Made by a program: the position numbers and the translations under genes. DNA of 64,000 nucleotides. Source: Diaporthe sp. PMI_573 (lineage: Eukaryota; Ascomycota; Sordariomycetes; Diaporthales; Diaporthaceae). A model generated the notes under the pieces. The model did no database searches. It was not told the origin of the DNA and was given only the letters and a program-made list of their open reading frames with translations. Shown piece by piece: positions 30,584 through 42,548 of the stretch (positions within the stretch are counted from its first letter, which is position 1; each line of letters starts with the position of its first letter). The stretch covers positions 159,292 through 223,291 of the forward strand of contig JAJTUP010000097.1 in NCBI GenBank assembly GCA_021399435.1, in the 5' to 3' direction.

Positions 30584-31709
30584 GCGATGACAGGCTCATA
30601 CTGCACCTGCTGTCGTCTGTCCAGTGCTCCAAGGTCAAAAACGTTCCTTGGAATGCCTATCCGCTTGTTACTTAGCGCGGCCTCGTCACAGGCGCCGACA
30701 TAGTCTGGCGTGTGCCTAAATGGAATCCCAAAAGTGTAGTTGTCTTTCGGGTCAGGCCCAGCAATGACAGCCAGAACCCGTGCCGCGTCCTTGACTGTCC
30801 TTGCCATGGGCCCGACGGTATCCATGTGCTCGGACACGGGAACTACCAGGTGGCGGGACGTGAGCCCGACTTGACAGAGGAAGCACGCAAAAACGTCAGC
30901 TCATGGACACAGTAGGCCGTCACATGGTGGTGTGGCTGGTGTGGCCTACCGGTCGGCTTGATCCCTGCCAGGTTGCTCTTCTCGGCCGGTGCCACGATCG
31001 AACCGTCTGTCTCTGTACCAAGACACACGGCCGCCAGGCCCAGCGTGCACGCCACCCCGCTGCCAGAAGAAGAGCCGCCGGGGTCCTGTCTGGGATGATA
31101 CGCCCCCAGGGTCTGACCCCCCACGGCCGACCACCCGTGGCTGCTGTTGCTGCCACGGAAGTTGGACCACTGCGACAGGTTGGTCTTTCCGAGCAAAATG
31201 GCCCCGGCCCTGCGGAGCCGGGCAGCGACGGTCGAGTCCTCGCCCACCTCGGCTCCAGCCAGGGCGTATGATCCCGCCGTGGTGGCCATGCGGTCGGCGG
31301 TGGCAATGTTGTCCTTGAGCAGGACCGGGATGCCGTGCAGATCGGCTCTTCCTTTTGGCCGCCGCCGGCGTTGGGCGTCTGACTCGGTGGCGAGGGCGAG
31401 GGCGTCTGGGTTCAGCGATACGACGGGCTTCAGAGCGGGATTAACCTCGTCGATCCGGGCGATGTAGGCTTTCACCAGGTCTACACTGGTGAAGTGGCCT
31501 GACTCGAGGCCGAAAACGAGGTCGTCGAGCGTGGCCTCAGCTAGGACGGGGACGAGGGGAACGACGGGTCCAGGAGGGGCCGCAGAGATGCTGAGTACGT
31601 CATGGACGCACAGGAGAAGCGCAAGGGCGGCCACAAGGAACAGGATTCCTCCCACGAGCAAATCCGGTAGTGTTCCTCTGGTCTCCCTGCCACGGATCGT
31701 CGAGGACAT

Positions 31710-32365
31710 GGCGCGGGGCATTGGTGGGTGCAACGATGGACAAGTTGAAGGCGGCATAAACAAGGAAAGGAACGCGGAGGTGGTGTGTGGCCTGGTTGAA
31801 CTGCAGTAAATTCTATGGTCAAAGAGTCCAGCCAGAATACCGACATGTGATATCCATGACTCCACGGCCTCATGTCGGCAGATGTTGGATTTATAATGTT
31901 CCCACCTCTACAGAAGCAAGCTCGCGGATTGCATGCACTGCCCCCGCCAACTCCTCTCTGTGGATGCCCGCCGTGCCCGCCCTCCCGTTGGATTCGTGCT
32001 GTATTGAGAGGTTAAGTTGGGTGAGGCCCTGATGGCGGAACCACATGGCGAGATGTACCCTGATGTACCCGCACGTACTGTGTTGTATCTCCACTGCTTC
32101 GCAGACACGCTGCATCCTTGGACCCAGGTAAGCCACCTGCATACAGACATGTACCTCTTCAGGTATCCGAAACGTTGAATATGGACTTCTCCGCTAAAAG
32201 TTGACCTGGCATGCCTGTAGATGTGTATAAAACCTGAAAATGTCCAGCATTAACTTCCAGCTTGCGGGCACGTGGCGGCGCACCTTGACTCGCTCCTGGC
32301 CTACACATAAAGTGAGAAAGGGAGGAGCAAGGTGACGAGGCGCACACCCGAGTAGTACAGGCGCC
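31710..32365. other. Divergent promoter region, amidase and UstYa D
   Basis: The 656-bp gap separates the amidase start from the UstYa D start. It holds in-frame upstream ATGs for the amidase (31721, 31865), treated as leader, and no other coding signal. Confidence 0.45.
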
Positions 32366-33650
32366 ATGACATCTGAGATGAAGCACGACCGGATTTCCAG
32401 CCCCTCGAGTGCCAACTCCCACGAGGAAGAGGGCTTGCTCAGTATCTGCGAGGACCTCCCCCCGCAGAAGCCCATGGCTCATGTCGGCGGATCATCTCCG
32501 AGATGTAGATGGCACTTCCACATCGCCGTGCTCGTCTTTCCTTGGGTGCTTAGCGCTGTGCTGCTCGTCCTGCTGGCCAAGGCTGGCACTGAGAAGGTTT
32601 CTGCTGTCAGTACAGTTGGATATTGGAGAAACTACGAACTGGGTAAGCGCTTTTTCCAAGGTGTACATTTATACACATGCAGATAATAACAGAAAGCCTC
32701 ACAGAAGTGGCGAAGAGGGAATTGGCGCCCACGTACATGCCAGTGCGCTTTTCCAACGGGCTTATACTGGACGGCAAGGGTCATGTCGTCCTGCAGACGG
32801 ATGACGGCCGGGACCAATACATCTCGAGGGGAAAGTCCCGAGCTGTTGACGCGGCCTGGGACGAACTCTGCTCAGGTAAGTCCGCTGCTCGGCTCAGTCC
32901 CCATCTGGGGGATTGAGTCCAGTTCTGGTCTGACAATTAGGCATCGCTCTTGCTCGCGTTGATAGACAATGTGACACGGTTGACACCTGATGAGGCACAA
33001 GAGATGGGTCTCGATGCCACGAACCCGGCCACTGGGCAAGTGGAAGGCGAGTAAGTAGAGAGCCACTGCAGCAGTTGAGCAAGCCACATGGGAACCTTGG
33101 GAAGGATGAGCCCCCCCCCCTAAGAATTTGTTGCTGGCTGATGTCTGGAATACTCACTGGTTGTTGTTGTTGTTGTCGTGAAGGCTTGCAGTAATGCACT
33201 ACCTCGGCTGCTTGGTCAGTTTTTCCTCAACACCCAGTCCCCCTCCCGTTGCTCTATTTGTTGTCCTCTGTGTGTGCTTAGAATCGAACCATCTTCACTG
33301 ACCTCCTGCTGAAGAAGATGATACGCAAGGCTGTCTACCGGGACCATTACCCAGAGTCCGACTCAGAGATTTGGGCGGTCCACATGGGTGGGTACAACCT
33401 AGATATTTCTCCAAGTGTTGCCTTTTGCACAAATAGGTTCGTCTGGTTGACGGGACTCTTTAAATTTCTAGACCACTGCATCGACCACCTCCGGCAGTAC
33501 ATCATGTGTGCCGCCGACGCCACTTTCATTCCCCGGAGTGCAACATACCTGACCGGAAGTTCCAGTTTCGGCATGATGCCGGAGGCTAGGCCACTGCAGA
33601 TGTGCCGGGACTTTGGGGCCCTGAGACGATGGATGAGGGATCGAGGATGA
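32366..33650 (+). CDS. UstYa-like (DUF3328) oxidase D, 286 aa, altered first motif
   Basis: Six exons: 32366-32642, 32693-32875, 32966-33050, 33184-33214, 33282-33387, 33472-33650; introns of 50-133 bp. Intron 4 has an unusual gtcagt donor, and intron 5 (84 bp) contains no stop and is in a different phase, so it would add unrelated sequence if retained. A cytosolic N-tail precedes the membrane helix FHIAVLVFPWVLSAVLLVLLA. The core reads TEVAKRELAPTYMP, WDELCS-DNVTRLTPDEAQEMG, motif 1 MHYLGCLNRTI, and motif 2 DHCIDHLRQYIMCAADATF. Motif 1 normally reads HxxHC; here it is HYLGC, so the second His is Gly. It may be a regulatory or structural partner rather than an active oxidase, or a subfamily variant. 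Overall family assignment is firm; motif-change meaning is inferred. Confidence 0.82.
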
Positions 33651-34719
33651 GATGGCGCAAAGACAAGCCATCTTGAGCACAATATCCTGAGGCTGGAGTC
33701 GGACACTTTAGAGCTGCTCTGTCTACAGTTACGACCAATGACAAGGAAAGGTAAATATCTCTTTAATCATGTGCTACTTGTGATGGTCACACGTCTCCGA
33801 AGGAGCAACCGACATGACAATACATAGTGTGCCTCTTTGGCCTAGGCAGGCACATGTAACAGACCGTTGAACTGGTGGTTAACATTGTGCCACGACATTT
33901 CAACAGCGTCTACGACGCGCCTGTGACTGAGATTTTGTTCTGTATGAGCTGCTTTGATCCGAGGCAAGAGGCTTTCTGGAACAGTACCTGGGGGCTTAGT
34001 GCTAGACGTGACGGGGAGATCATTACTCTCCGCGGAAAAGAACATCTAATTGTGACACAGCCTTAATGACCATAAACTTAGTTCCACTCAAACAAGATTT
34101 CCTTAGAGATTTCGGTCCTTCACATGACCGTCTCGGACATTTACATCCTATACTTAGCTGAGTTACTGCTAATACTACTTCTGGCTTTGACCGATCGGGA
34201 CCCGAGCGCTGGAGGCCAGGTGGCCTGGCAGTTAAAGTTCGACTCAGGCTTAGTATTTGATCTTTTCAGAATTCTTTCTTACCGAAAGCAAAACTAAAGA
34301 TCATCACATCTAAGCGGGGTAATTCCCGGGCAAATCCAATCGATCTTCAAGGTTTGGTGTAGGTTAAAGTTCCAAAGGATTCTTGTCTCAAAGTGGGTAT
34401 GCCAAGTGATATACAAAGTTGATGCACAGTTTATCTCTCTGAGTCGCCGCCAAACTATAGTACCCAAGTGGGGGTCCAGGAGGAAGCCTAAGTGTTCTCC
34501 GTCAGCCGAAATGGAATTTATCACATGATCTACGAAGAACAAATATGTGATGCAATCGACACGAATTCGGAACTCCTACCCTTTGGAAGCCTCCTATACT
34601 GTATATTTCTTGTACGTATCGCTCAGCATACTTGTACACAAATACATTTCAACAGTGAAGCTATCTATAAGGAAGTATGTGCTTCATCAATATTTGAACG
34701 AGTTTTCCCCCGATCAGCC
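33651..34719. other. Intergenic between UstYa D and E
   Basis: About 1.07 kb, moderately AT-rich. Short open frames (33842-34066 on both strands) have no family features. It contains the promoter of gene E; nothing else is recognised. Confidence 0.45.
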
Positions 34720-35690
34720 ATGAAGCACAGTGAGAAAAGGGTATACGAGCCACTACAGGAAGCCGAAGTTGAGGACTGCCGTCATCTTACAGTCCATAGT
34801 AGCCCTGGGAGCACAAGCACGAGCAGGTGGAAGGCTATCGCCTTGTTATTTCTCGCAGCAGCCATTGCTGAAAACGTCGCTCTGCTGTACTTTACGCAGC
34901 CTTCAACCCCATCACTAGCATCTGGAGCAGTAAGTCGGGCTCCGCCCCCCTCCCCGGTCCGCGTCGAATGTCCCCTTTTCAGTGGCAGCTTCATTCAGCT
35001 CACGTTGTTGACTCTGATCATAGACGCACATGTCGGTCATGAAATGGGATGCAGACCCAATCTTCAAGCAGACCACAACGCAGGCAGACGTCGACGAGAT
35101 CTGGACAATGTACCAAGTAAACAATATCACCCTGCGTAAGTTCTAAACCTTCCCGGCCTCACCGGCCATGAAGCACTCACTGATTCTTGAACGAGACAAA
35201 ATAGCCAATGCGGGGTATGTGTACATCTCCAAGCCAGAAGAGTACGATCTGGAACCAAACACCGATTCGCCAGGCAAGGGGTATCGCAACATTTACTATG
35301 TTTCTGCGTATCATCAGCTTCACTGCCTGAACCGTCTCCACGGCTTAATAGTCAATGTACGACAAGAGGATGCCGTTGCCCTGGAGGAGGAGCAGTGGAT
35401 CCATGCTTACCATTGCATCGACTATCTCCGTCAGGGAGTCGTGTGAGTGTTCTAAGTCCTCGTGGCTCACTGATACAATCAATCATTGACGTTCATTGAA
35501 TTGCTTTAGTTGCGCGGCAGACTCGACCCTTGAAGGACCAAGCGACTTGGCCGACGATGATCCCCCAAGTGACAGGCCGAACGTGAGAAGTCGTCCCGGC
35601 TGGAGGATTCCACACACCCAATGTGGTCCATGGAGCGAGTTGGTAGATTGGATGAGCGAGAGGCCTATGAAAGAGGGGAGGTATATATAG
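34720..35690 (+). CDS. UstYa-like (DUF3328) oxidase E, 246 aa
   Basis: Four exons: 34720-34929, 35024-35135, 35205-35442, 35510-35690; introns of 94, 69 and 67 bp, phases 0, 1 and 2. The start MKHSEKRVYEPLQEAE is a short cytosolic tail, then one membrane helix (AIALLFLAAAIAENVALLYF). The core has DEIWTMYQVNNITL, AGYVYISKPEEYDL, motif 1 YHQLHCLNRLHGL, motif 2 YHCIDYLRQGVVCAADSTLE and the typical end GWRIPHTQCGPWSELVDWM. Motifs are complete and it is the most canonical of the five. It is the last cluster gene on the right; beyond it lies a transposase relic and the TA-rich block. The frame upstream of the ATG is open but not conserved-looking. Confidence 0.9.
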
Positions 35691-35940
35691 GTTTTGCATA
35701 TATTGTGGTAATTGATTATTTGCTTGTCCCTAAATCTTGGACCTCTCCCAAATTATCACCTAGAATATAAGTTAACAAAGCTGGGCCAGGACTTTGCCAT
35801 TATTTATACGGATAGTAGCTACTAAAGCCTCACATCCGCGTTCTCGCGTGCGCGCGTTTACCCACCCTACAAATAACAATTGCTCCACGAGGAATTTGGT
35901 TCTGATCACCAAACGTCTTCCAGACATCAATCTATTCAAT

Positions 35941-36171
35941 ATGAAGCCCGATACCGAAATTGAGGTACATGACGCCCTTGTAGCGATCAGGGATGGGATG
36001 CCAATTCAGACAGCTTCCAAGGTCTCGCATATCCCACGCTCAACACTTCAGAGTCGTCTTGCAGGGCGACAAAGCCACCGGGATGCTGCTGCCCCTCAGA
36101 GGGCTCTTTCTGATGTTCAAGAGGATGAATTGGCGATGACACTCAGGATACAGTGGGAGCCGATACCATAA
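35941..36171 (+). pseudogene. pogo/Fot1-type transposase fragment (N-terminal HTH)
   Basis: The frame starting MKPDTEIEVHDALVAIRDG contains an HTH_psq-type helix-turn-helix (IQTASKVSHIPRSTLQSRLAG), the usual N-terminus of pogo/Fot1-like DDE transposases, then SDVQEDELAMTLRIQWE and a stop. No catalytic core follows in frame. A downstream stretch to about 37.1 kb (including 36764-37108) may be the rest of the same dead element. Confidence 0.6.
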
Positions 36172-39100
36172 GGAAGACTAACAACTGTCCAAGCGTGTTT
36201 GTTTCTTCCCTCTGTTCCCTCTTCGATGGCATTAATGAAAGAATGCAGGATGCGAGTCACAGCATCCTCATTACACTCCATAGGTTCTAAACGGAACGTC
36301 GCCTGAATAACCATCCTAGGCGAGTAGTACTACTCAGGGTAAGTCTACTAAGTCAGGAGATTGGGGTTTCTACGAGGTGTTTACCTCTTTCCAAATTCTA
36401 GAAGTATTTAGTCAAAGTAAATCGATACGATTTGGAGATAACTATCTACAGTCAGTCCTCTGAAGAATCTAGGCAGTCTGCGCTCTTATATATTAATCCT
36501 CTGTCAAGCATCGGATCGTGTATTAAAGGGGTTGAGTATTGTACTATTCTAAGTACTAGTGGCTTTGTGTTTGTTTCTCTCCCTCCTTTGTAAATTTGGT
36601 AACTTGATCTGCCTTCTTACCGGCGCCTAAATAAGAAGTAATAGCCGATACAGTACAAGTCCCCTTATCTTAAAAGATTACTTACTACGGCTGTTAAATT
36701 GAATTGAGGGACTTGTGATAAGCACTGTACTTTACCGTGGTAGTACTGTAACTTATTCGTGGTTTGAATGAAGTACAAAGTCCCTGCCATACCTGCCCTA
36801 ATCAAGCACCTACAGTTCATCCTGAAGTTCCAGCGACTCCAACACAGGCCGTCGTGCCTCATACCTCGGAATCTACTCAGCCCAACATAAGTTTAGCGCC
36901 CCAAAGAAGCAGCCCCACGGTGTCCAGGGCCTCCTTGGCCCGTGTGAGCACCATCATCTGGGAGGAAAGCAAGATCCACCCCCAGAACGGATCCGAGTAT
37001 CACCGGGGAGCAGATACAGAGACGGAATGCTGGAACTTGACGCTGAGTCCAGAGGAGTATGTTTATTTGATTAAACGTGTTCACAAGAGTAAAGAGCTAC
37101 GGAAGTAATTCGATGATTGGCTCCGGTATAAAATAGTATCAAAATGATCGTGAGAAGTCATCACCACATGGGGACGAAGCTGTAAGGGAATGGGAAAGGT
37201 CCTTCATTCCTCATCCATTTCCATCTCACTATCACCACTTCGTCGATTCATTATCATTTCCCATCACCACTTCTTTGGTCCATCATTTCCCATCACTAGC
37301 ATCCCTCATGAGGCTCGCCGCTCAATCACCCATCGCCGAAATACTGCATTGCACACCTACAGTACGCATCGAGGTCGCAGGTCAGCCACACCCACTACCA
37401 AGCGACAGGCGGGCATTGCCTCGTCTGGGTGTGGGAGGGGGTCTCTTAAGAGAATCACCGATTGTTGAAAACAGGGGCTCCTCGGCTGTGCACGCGAATG
37501 CTGCTTTAAGGGTCGAGCAACTTGCCGCAACACTGTCCGAAAAGGAGTAAAGGCTACTCCTGCCATACACGAAAGCCTGGGAGGGTGGGAAGCCTGTGCC
37601 TTGTTGCCAGGGGCATTCATTTCTGATCTCACTACCTACACTGCCCCCCTTACCGCGTAAAGAATGAGTAATAGGTAGCGGCTCCAGGTGGTCTTCCCTG
37701 AGCTAACGATCTCGGGTTATGGCCCACCGGACTTTGGCAGCCTGGCGGCCCAGCGCGTGCTCAATGCGCCACGGGACCACTTATATAGTGTATAATAACC
37801 TTGCCTATAAGATATGCTGTGGTGCATGCTTGCACACCGAAGGCTAGGCTCCAGCATGCTACGTGAATTGCTTTTAACTTATTAAAGGCCGGATTTAAGA
37901 TCTCCTCGGCGTTTTGACGTAGTAGATTTAAACTAACACCTCGCTAACATAAAATTCGCTTTAATTTGCTTGTTTCTAACCTCGTCTTGAGATAGGAAAG
38001 ACGGGGTATCAGCTTGTCTCACAAATCTTGAGAATATTAATTGTAATTGAGTTAATTATCTAGCCAATAAAACTTGTTAATTGCCCCCCCCCTTCCACTA
38101 GGTCAGGTTTCCTTATAAGGGCTAGAAAAACCTAGCCTCCTCTAGCGGTCACGGCCAGCCCTTTGGCCTTCACGCACTATCTCTCTAGAAGCCTCGACGA
38201 GATATAGCTTAGGTCAAATTATCCTCTTTGTTTTCTGTTCTTCTACTTTACATCACAATGGCTCACGGAACGATATCTTACGTCTAAAACTCAGCGCCAG
38301 TCCCAGCGCCTAATACCAACATAATTGTGAAGAAAGATACAGTGTATCCACCAAGCCGCCCAAGGCCACCAAGCGGAAGAAAAAGGCTTAATCTATCTCT
38401 ACCTAACGAGTAAAGTAGAGAGAGTAGACTAACTAGCTTAACGGTAGCACCAGAAATATAAAGCGTCTTTATCTTAACACTCTTACAGCTTGCTTAAAAA
38501 AGAGCAAATAACTATAAGGCGCAGTATACCACCAGGGCGAAAATAAAGAAGCATATTAAATAACTTAAGCAAAAAGTAGAAAACCTTAAAGGCAAGCATA
38601 ATAGAGACTACATTATATAGAAATTGATTAAGAGAAATAAGGCCCTAGAGATAAAGGTTAAGCAACTTAAAAAGAGCATAGAAATTCTATACACAGACCT
38701 CTACTTAATTTTTAGTAAGAGATACAGATAGCCTTTAAAATGGCCTTATAAGATTAAATTTATTAAATTACGCTAATAATTACTACTTTAGTCTACAAGA
38801 ATATAATAATTACACTAAACCTTTATAGAGTCTAGTAGGTAACCTATAGGATTTATATTAGCAATACAGCATAGAGGCAATACTTAACTGTTTTATATAA
38901 GACACAATAATTCTATAAGTATAATTACTAGCTATAAGACTATCTAGTTATTAGACTAAATACTTAAATTAATAATTAAAGAATCTATTCTATAAAAGCT
39001 ATTTATTATAGTAACGACTATATCTTTATATATTCTGACTCTTTAGTAGCTTGCTGGCTCACAAGGCAAGCTGGCAATCTATAATGTAAGGCTTGACGAT

Positions 39101-40061
39101 CTACTTATTAAGTTAGCTTGCTAGGCTTATAAGTAAGTATTACAAGCTTAACCCTAACCTTAGGTCTTGGCTAATCTCGTAACTTTATACCCTAGTGCCA
39201 AATGGCCTATATTATGGCATTTTGTCTAAGTTGCCTAGATTACCTAAACGGGTCCTTTTGCCGCCAAATATGTTAATTTATATTACTATCTTCCTTTTTA
39301 TATCTTTTGTCTTTAAAGGTTTGTCTGTATTTTTTCTATAATATTATCTCTCTTTTAGATTATGCTTTCTTAATTTATTATATTAAATAAAGTTAAAAAT
39401 TCCCAGGTTTTAAAACCATTCTATTGTTTTAAGAAAACTGTCTAATGTAATTCCTTGTTAAAGTCTATTTTTACAAACACTATTACTATATATAAGTATT
39501 CCTTTTACGAGACTTATAGTATTAAGTTTTGTAAAGCCTTTAAGTAAGACTTGAGTCGCTGTTATAAGTATATCTACTAGTAACGCTTAAAATGTAATAT
39601 TTATAAGCTAAATAACTTGGCGGATTTTTTATATATCTCTGCCTAGCACTAAAAGTTAGAGGACGAGATTAAGTAGCTAGAGAAGAAGTTTATATATTAA
39701 GGAAGTAAAAGAAGATATGGTAGGAAAAGATAGCATGAGTTATTTATCATAATTTTTTAAATCTAGAGAAGTTAGATTATATAAAGAGCGAGGAGGCCGA
39801 GGCTAAGCATAAGTATATTACTAAGTAATCTGCTAAAGTTATTTATAGGGGCTCGCCTAGTTTAGGTAGAATAGAGGTTTAGAAATCTTGGCTTTATACT
39901 AGTAGTAATATTAATGTTTTTAATTAAAGTTTTATAATAAATAAAAGTATTAATTAGTTAGAGTTTAGTATAGTAGATCTAGAATTGGCGTTTAGAAATA
40001 AAAATATTTCTATTAGTAGACTGTCTGGCTTATAATAATTAATTAGTAGAATAAATATATT
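36172..40061. other. Transition from cluster to TA-rich repeat DNA
   Basis: Left part: Pro/Ser-rich frame at 36764-37108 that resembles a transposase C-terminal tail but is not assignable, and moderately GC-balanced DNA to about 37.7 kb. From there the sequence becomes strongly TA-rich with no coding frame over 60 codons until about 41 kb, as expected for RIP-mutated repeats. No gene is supported. Confidence 0.5.
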
Positions 40062-40574
40062 TGTTAAACGGAAACGCTTGTATGGGCGCTGCACGTAAGG
40101 AGTTACCCTAGACTTGGCACTGGATTTTGTCTAAGTGCCCATGGGGCGTGCACGCCGGCAGATGAGTTTGGTGGCCGTGAGCCGATTTTTTAGGCTGTTT
40201 TAAGACCCTAACTTCGTACCTCTGCATTACCCTTATTTCTTACCCAAAAAGCATGTAACCTAGCTCATTAGATAGTCTGATTTCTGAAGTTTATCTGTAT
40301 TTAGTTTGGTTACTGTCAGGGTTAGGGTTGGCTGGCTATTTAAAGCCAAAGATGGTGGGTCTGAGGGCCGAATTTTCCGGCCTCGCCATTCCTGCACCAG
40401 AGCCAACCGCAGCGTGCCCAGGGTTGAGACAATGTCGGAGGGACTATAAGGAGGGCTGACAGAAGCCCACTCGAATTCAATACAAAGTTGTCCAAACCAC
40501 TCTCAAGCGTCCTAACAAGACCTCAGTGCACCCTACTGCTGCTACCTGACTCCCATTCAATCCACCAACCTTCA
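40062..40574 (+). repeat. Left inverted LTR-like arm
   Basis: 513 bp, TGTTAAAC...CCTTCA. Contains two TTAGGG-like steps (gggttagggttgg) and a TATTTAAAG box. Its partner is 42033-42548 on the other strand. Confidence 0.85.
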
Positions 40575-40728
40575 GACTATATTAAGTTTCTTTTAAAATA
40601 CTTTTCTAAATTTATAGTATTCCCTTAATATTTATTTAAATCTTATAAGTATACTTTATTTTCTATACTAGTATAGATAGAGGAGATATTGTTTTATTTC
40701 CTATTTATATATTATACTATATACTAAT

Positions 40729-40941
40729 TATTAATAAGTCTATAATAAATGGTGGAGGTCACGTGACTAGTATGGGGCCGCACTATAAAGGGTTGTCGCC
40801 CTGTTGGCATAGCTTTGCTATACCCTTTAAGGCAATAACTAACCTAATCTTTAGACTTAATAGAATACCTATTTAGTCTGCCTTTTTCTATCTCTTTGCT
40901 AATACTTCTTTTCTATTGTATACAATAAAGCCTAACTAATA
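40729..40941 (+). repeat. 213-bp LTR, copy 1
   Basis: It matches 46279-46491 in the same orientation with no length change; differences are mostly C/T or G/A. It ends CTAATA and is followed at once by ctaattagtaattactt, a motif also found at the 5' LTR edge of both copia elements (a probable primer-binding site). Confidence 0.8.
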
Positions 40942-41018
40942 CTAATTAGTAATTACTTAAGGCAATTATAGAGCAGTAAGAAAGGAAGAGACAGATTGCT
41001 ATTGGCAATATTTAACGA

Positions 41019-41160
41019 GTCCTTGGATCTTTATTAAAACTTATTAGTCAGTCAACAATATCTGTACTATAATTAAACGTACTATAGTCTCTAGATCTTT
41101 ATTAAAACTACAATATAAGCGATTATACCCATTGGTATAACTACTAGATCTTTATTAAAG
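41019..41160 (+). repeat. Three spaced copies of GATCTTTATTAAA
   Basis: The block (c)t(t/a)g(g/a)gatctttattaaa recurs at about 41021, 41091 and 41148 with about 60-70 bp spacing, in the interior of the inverted-arm element. No coding function is seen. Confidence 0.6.
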
Positions 41161-41528
41161 CTATATTAATGAGGTTATACTTATTATGAATCTTGTTGAC
41201 AAATAATTATGCGATAAAAGAAAAGATAAGATTACAATAACGCAGCTACTAAGTATAGCTGTAGCTGTGTTGACGAGATTGCGTTTATTAAAATATACAA
41301 AAATATATAATCTCTTTAGTGGGTACTTTAATACTATATAAAAGCCGATAAGATTCTTGTAGCATAAGAATATTATTACAAAATACTTACTATAAAAATA
41401 TCTAAACAAACGACTATACTAGGGAAAGCAACGACTTACACGCAAATTTTGGTAATGTTTGCTTGCTAACGCGGGACTATACTTTATTAAAAAGACCTAA
41501 CTCACTAAGTTATAACTTATAACTAAGT

Positions 41529-41855
41529 TACTAAAGAGAGTTACCCTAGATTTTTTACAGAAAATAGGCTACTTTAATTAAATTTACTTTAGCCTAAACA
41601 AGCGAGTTTAAGTTATAAAAGAGAGTTACTCTAGACTTTTTTACAAAAATAGGCCATTTTAATTAAATTTATTTTGGCCTAAGCTATAAAGTTTAAGTTA
41701 TTAAAAGAATTACCCTAAACTTTTTATAAAAATAGGCTACTTCTAATTAAATTTACTTCAGACCAAACAACAAGCCTGAGTTATAGGGAGAGTTATTCTA
41801 GACTTTTTATAAAAATAAGCTACTTTTAATTAAATTTACTTTGGCCTAGACATAC
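41529..41855 (+). repeat. Four tandem copies of an ~83-bp TA-rich repeat
   Basis: Each copy carries gagttacyctaga, then tttttataaaaatagg, ctacttt, taattaaatttactt and a gcctaa end. The four copies differ mainly by C/T and G/A transitions, typical of RIP on a tandem array. Confidence 0.75.
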
Positions 41856-42032
41856 TCTTACTTTACCTTTAACCAATTAATTATATAATTAGCATAAAAG
41901 CACGGTCTGCTATAGACTACTATTTAAGATAACTATAAGACCATACCTACTTGTATATACTTCTTATATAAAATAACGATATACTATTTAGTATAAAAAG
42001 CGCGGTCTGCTATAAACTGCTATTATAAATTC

Positions 42033-42548
42033 TGAAGGTTAGTGCCTTCAGCAGTGTGTATTCGGCAGGGTCGCAGCAGGGTGCCTAGAGGCGAGTTGGG
42101 ACGATTGAGAGTAGTTCGGACAACTTTGCATTGAATTCGAGTGGGCTTCTGTCAGCCCTCCTCACAGTCCCTCCGACATCGTCTCACCCGCGGGCACGCG
42201 TGGGTTGGCTCTGGTGCGCAGATAGGGAGGCTGGAAAATTCGGCCCTCAGACCCACTATCTTTGGCTTTAAATAACCAGCCAACCCTAACCCTGACAGTA
42301 ACCAAACTAAATACAGATAAACTTTAGAAACTAGACTATTTAATGAGCTAAGTTACATGCTTTTTGGATAAGAAATAAGGGTAATATAGAGGTATCAAGT
42401 TAGGGTTTTAAAACAGCCTAAAAAATCAACTTATAGCCACCAAACTTATCTACCGGTATGTATGCCCTATAGGCACTTAGAGAAATCCAGTGCTAAGTTT
42501 AGGGTAACTCTCTGCGTGCAGCGCCCACACAAGCGTTTCCGTTTAACA
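42033..42548 (-). repeat. Right inverted LTR-like arm
   Basis: 516 bp, the reverse complement of the left arm with scattered C/T and G/A differences as expected from RIP. Confidence 0.85.

Larger units (their letters stand above)
28711..31709 (-). pseudogene. Amidase-signature enzyme gene split by a hAT insertion
   Basis: Exon 1 (31709-30950) and exon 2 (from 30869) are joined by an 80-bp intron. The N-terminus has a hydrophobic anchor (LLVGGILFLVAALALLLC), then the amidase signature: catalytic Lys in VLLKDNIAT and the Gly/Ser loop GGSSSGSGVACTLG, with LAGIKPT-VGLTSRHLVVP across the intron. After EPVIA the frame runs into a 1,171-bp insertion (29413-30583) and stops within it; the C-terminal third resumes at 29404 (AFNTSLHVLREAGAELVD) and ends at 28711. 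Outside the insertion and one copy of its 8-bp target duplication the frame is intact (about 580 codons), so the loss is recent and due to one event. Amidases hydrolyse C-N bonds; a role in tailoring the peptide is inferred from position only. Truncated product could still carry the Lys and Ser catalytic residues. Confidence 0.85.
40062..42548. mobile_element. 2.49-kb element with about 515-bp inverted ends and 5-bp duplication
   Basis: The two ends (40062-40574 and 42033-42548) are inverted copies with RIP-like differences; both outer ends start TGTTAAACGGAAACG and both inner ends read CCTTCA (TG...CA). Flanking 5-mers are identical: atatt at 40057-40061 and at 42549-42553. The arms look like LTRs (tatttaaag TATA-like box, GC-rich downstream half), but their orientation is inverted, which is not a standard LTR layout. 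The interior is TA-rich and includes another short LTR and tandem repeats, with no open frame. Confidence 0.7.

Noticed and set aside
37190..37632. Overlapping frames of about 90 codons on both strands
   Set aside because: No start context, splice sites or domain; all three frames are equally open, which suggests chance.
40310..40335. Telomere-like gggttagggttgg
   Set aside because: Only two steps, present in both arms of a transposon; not a telomeric array.
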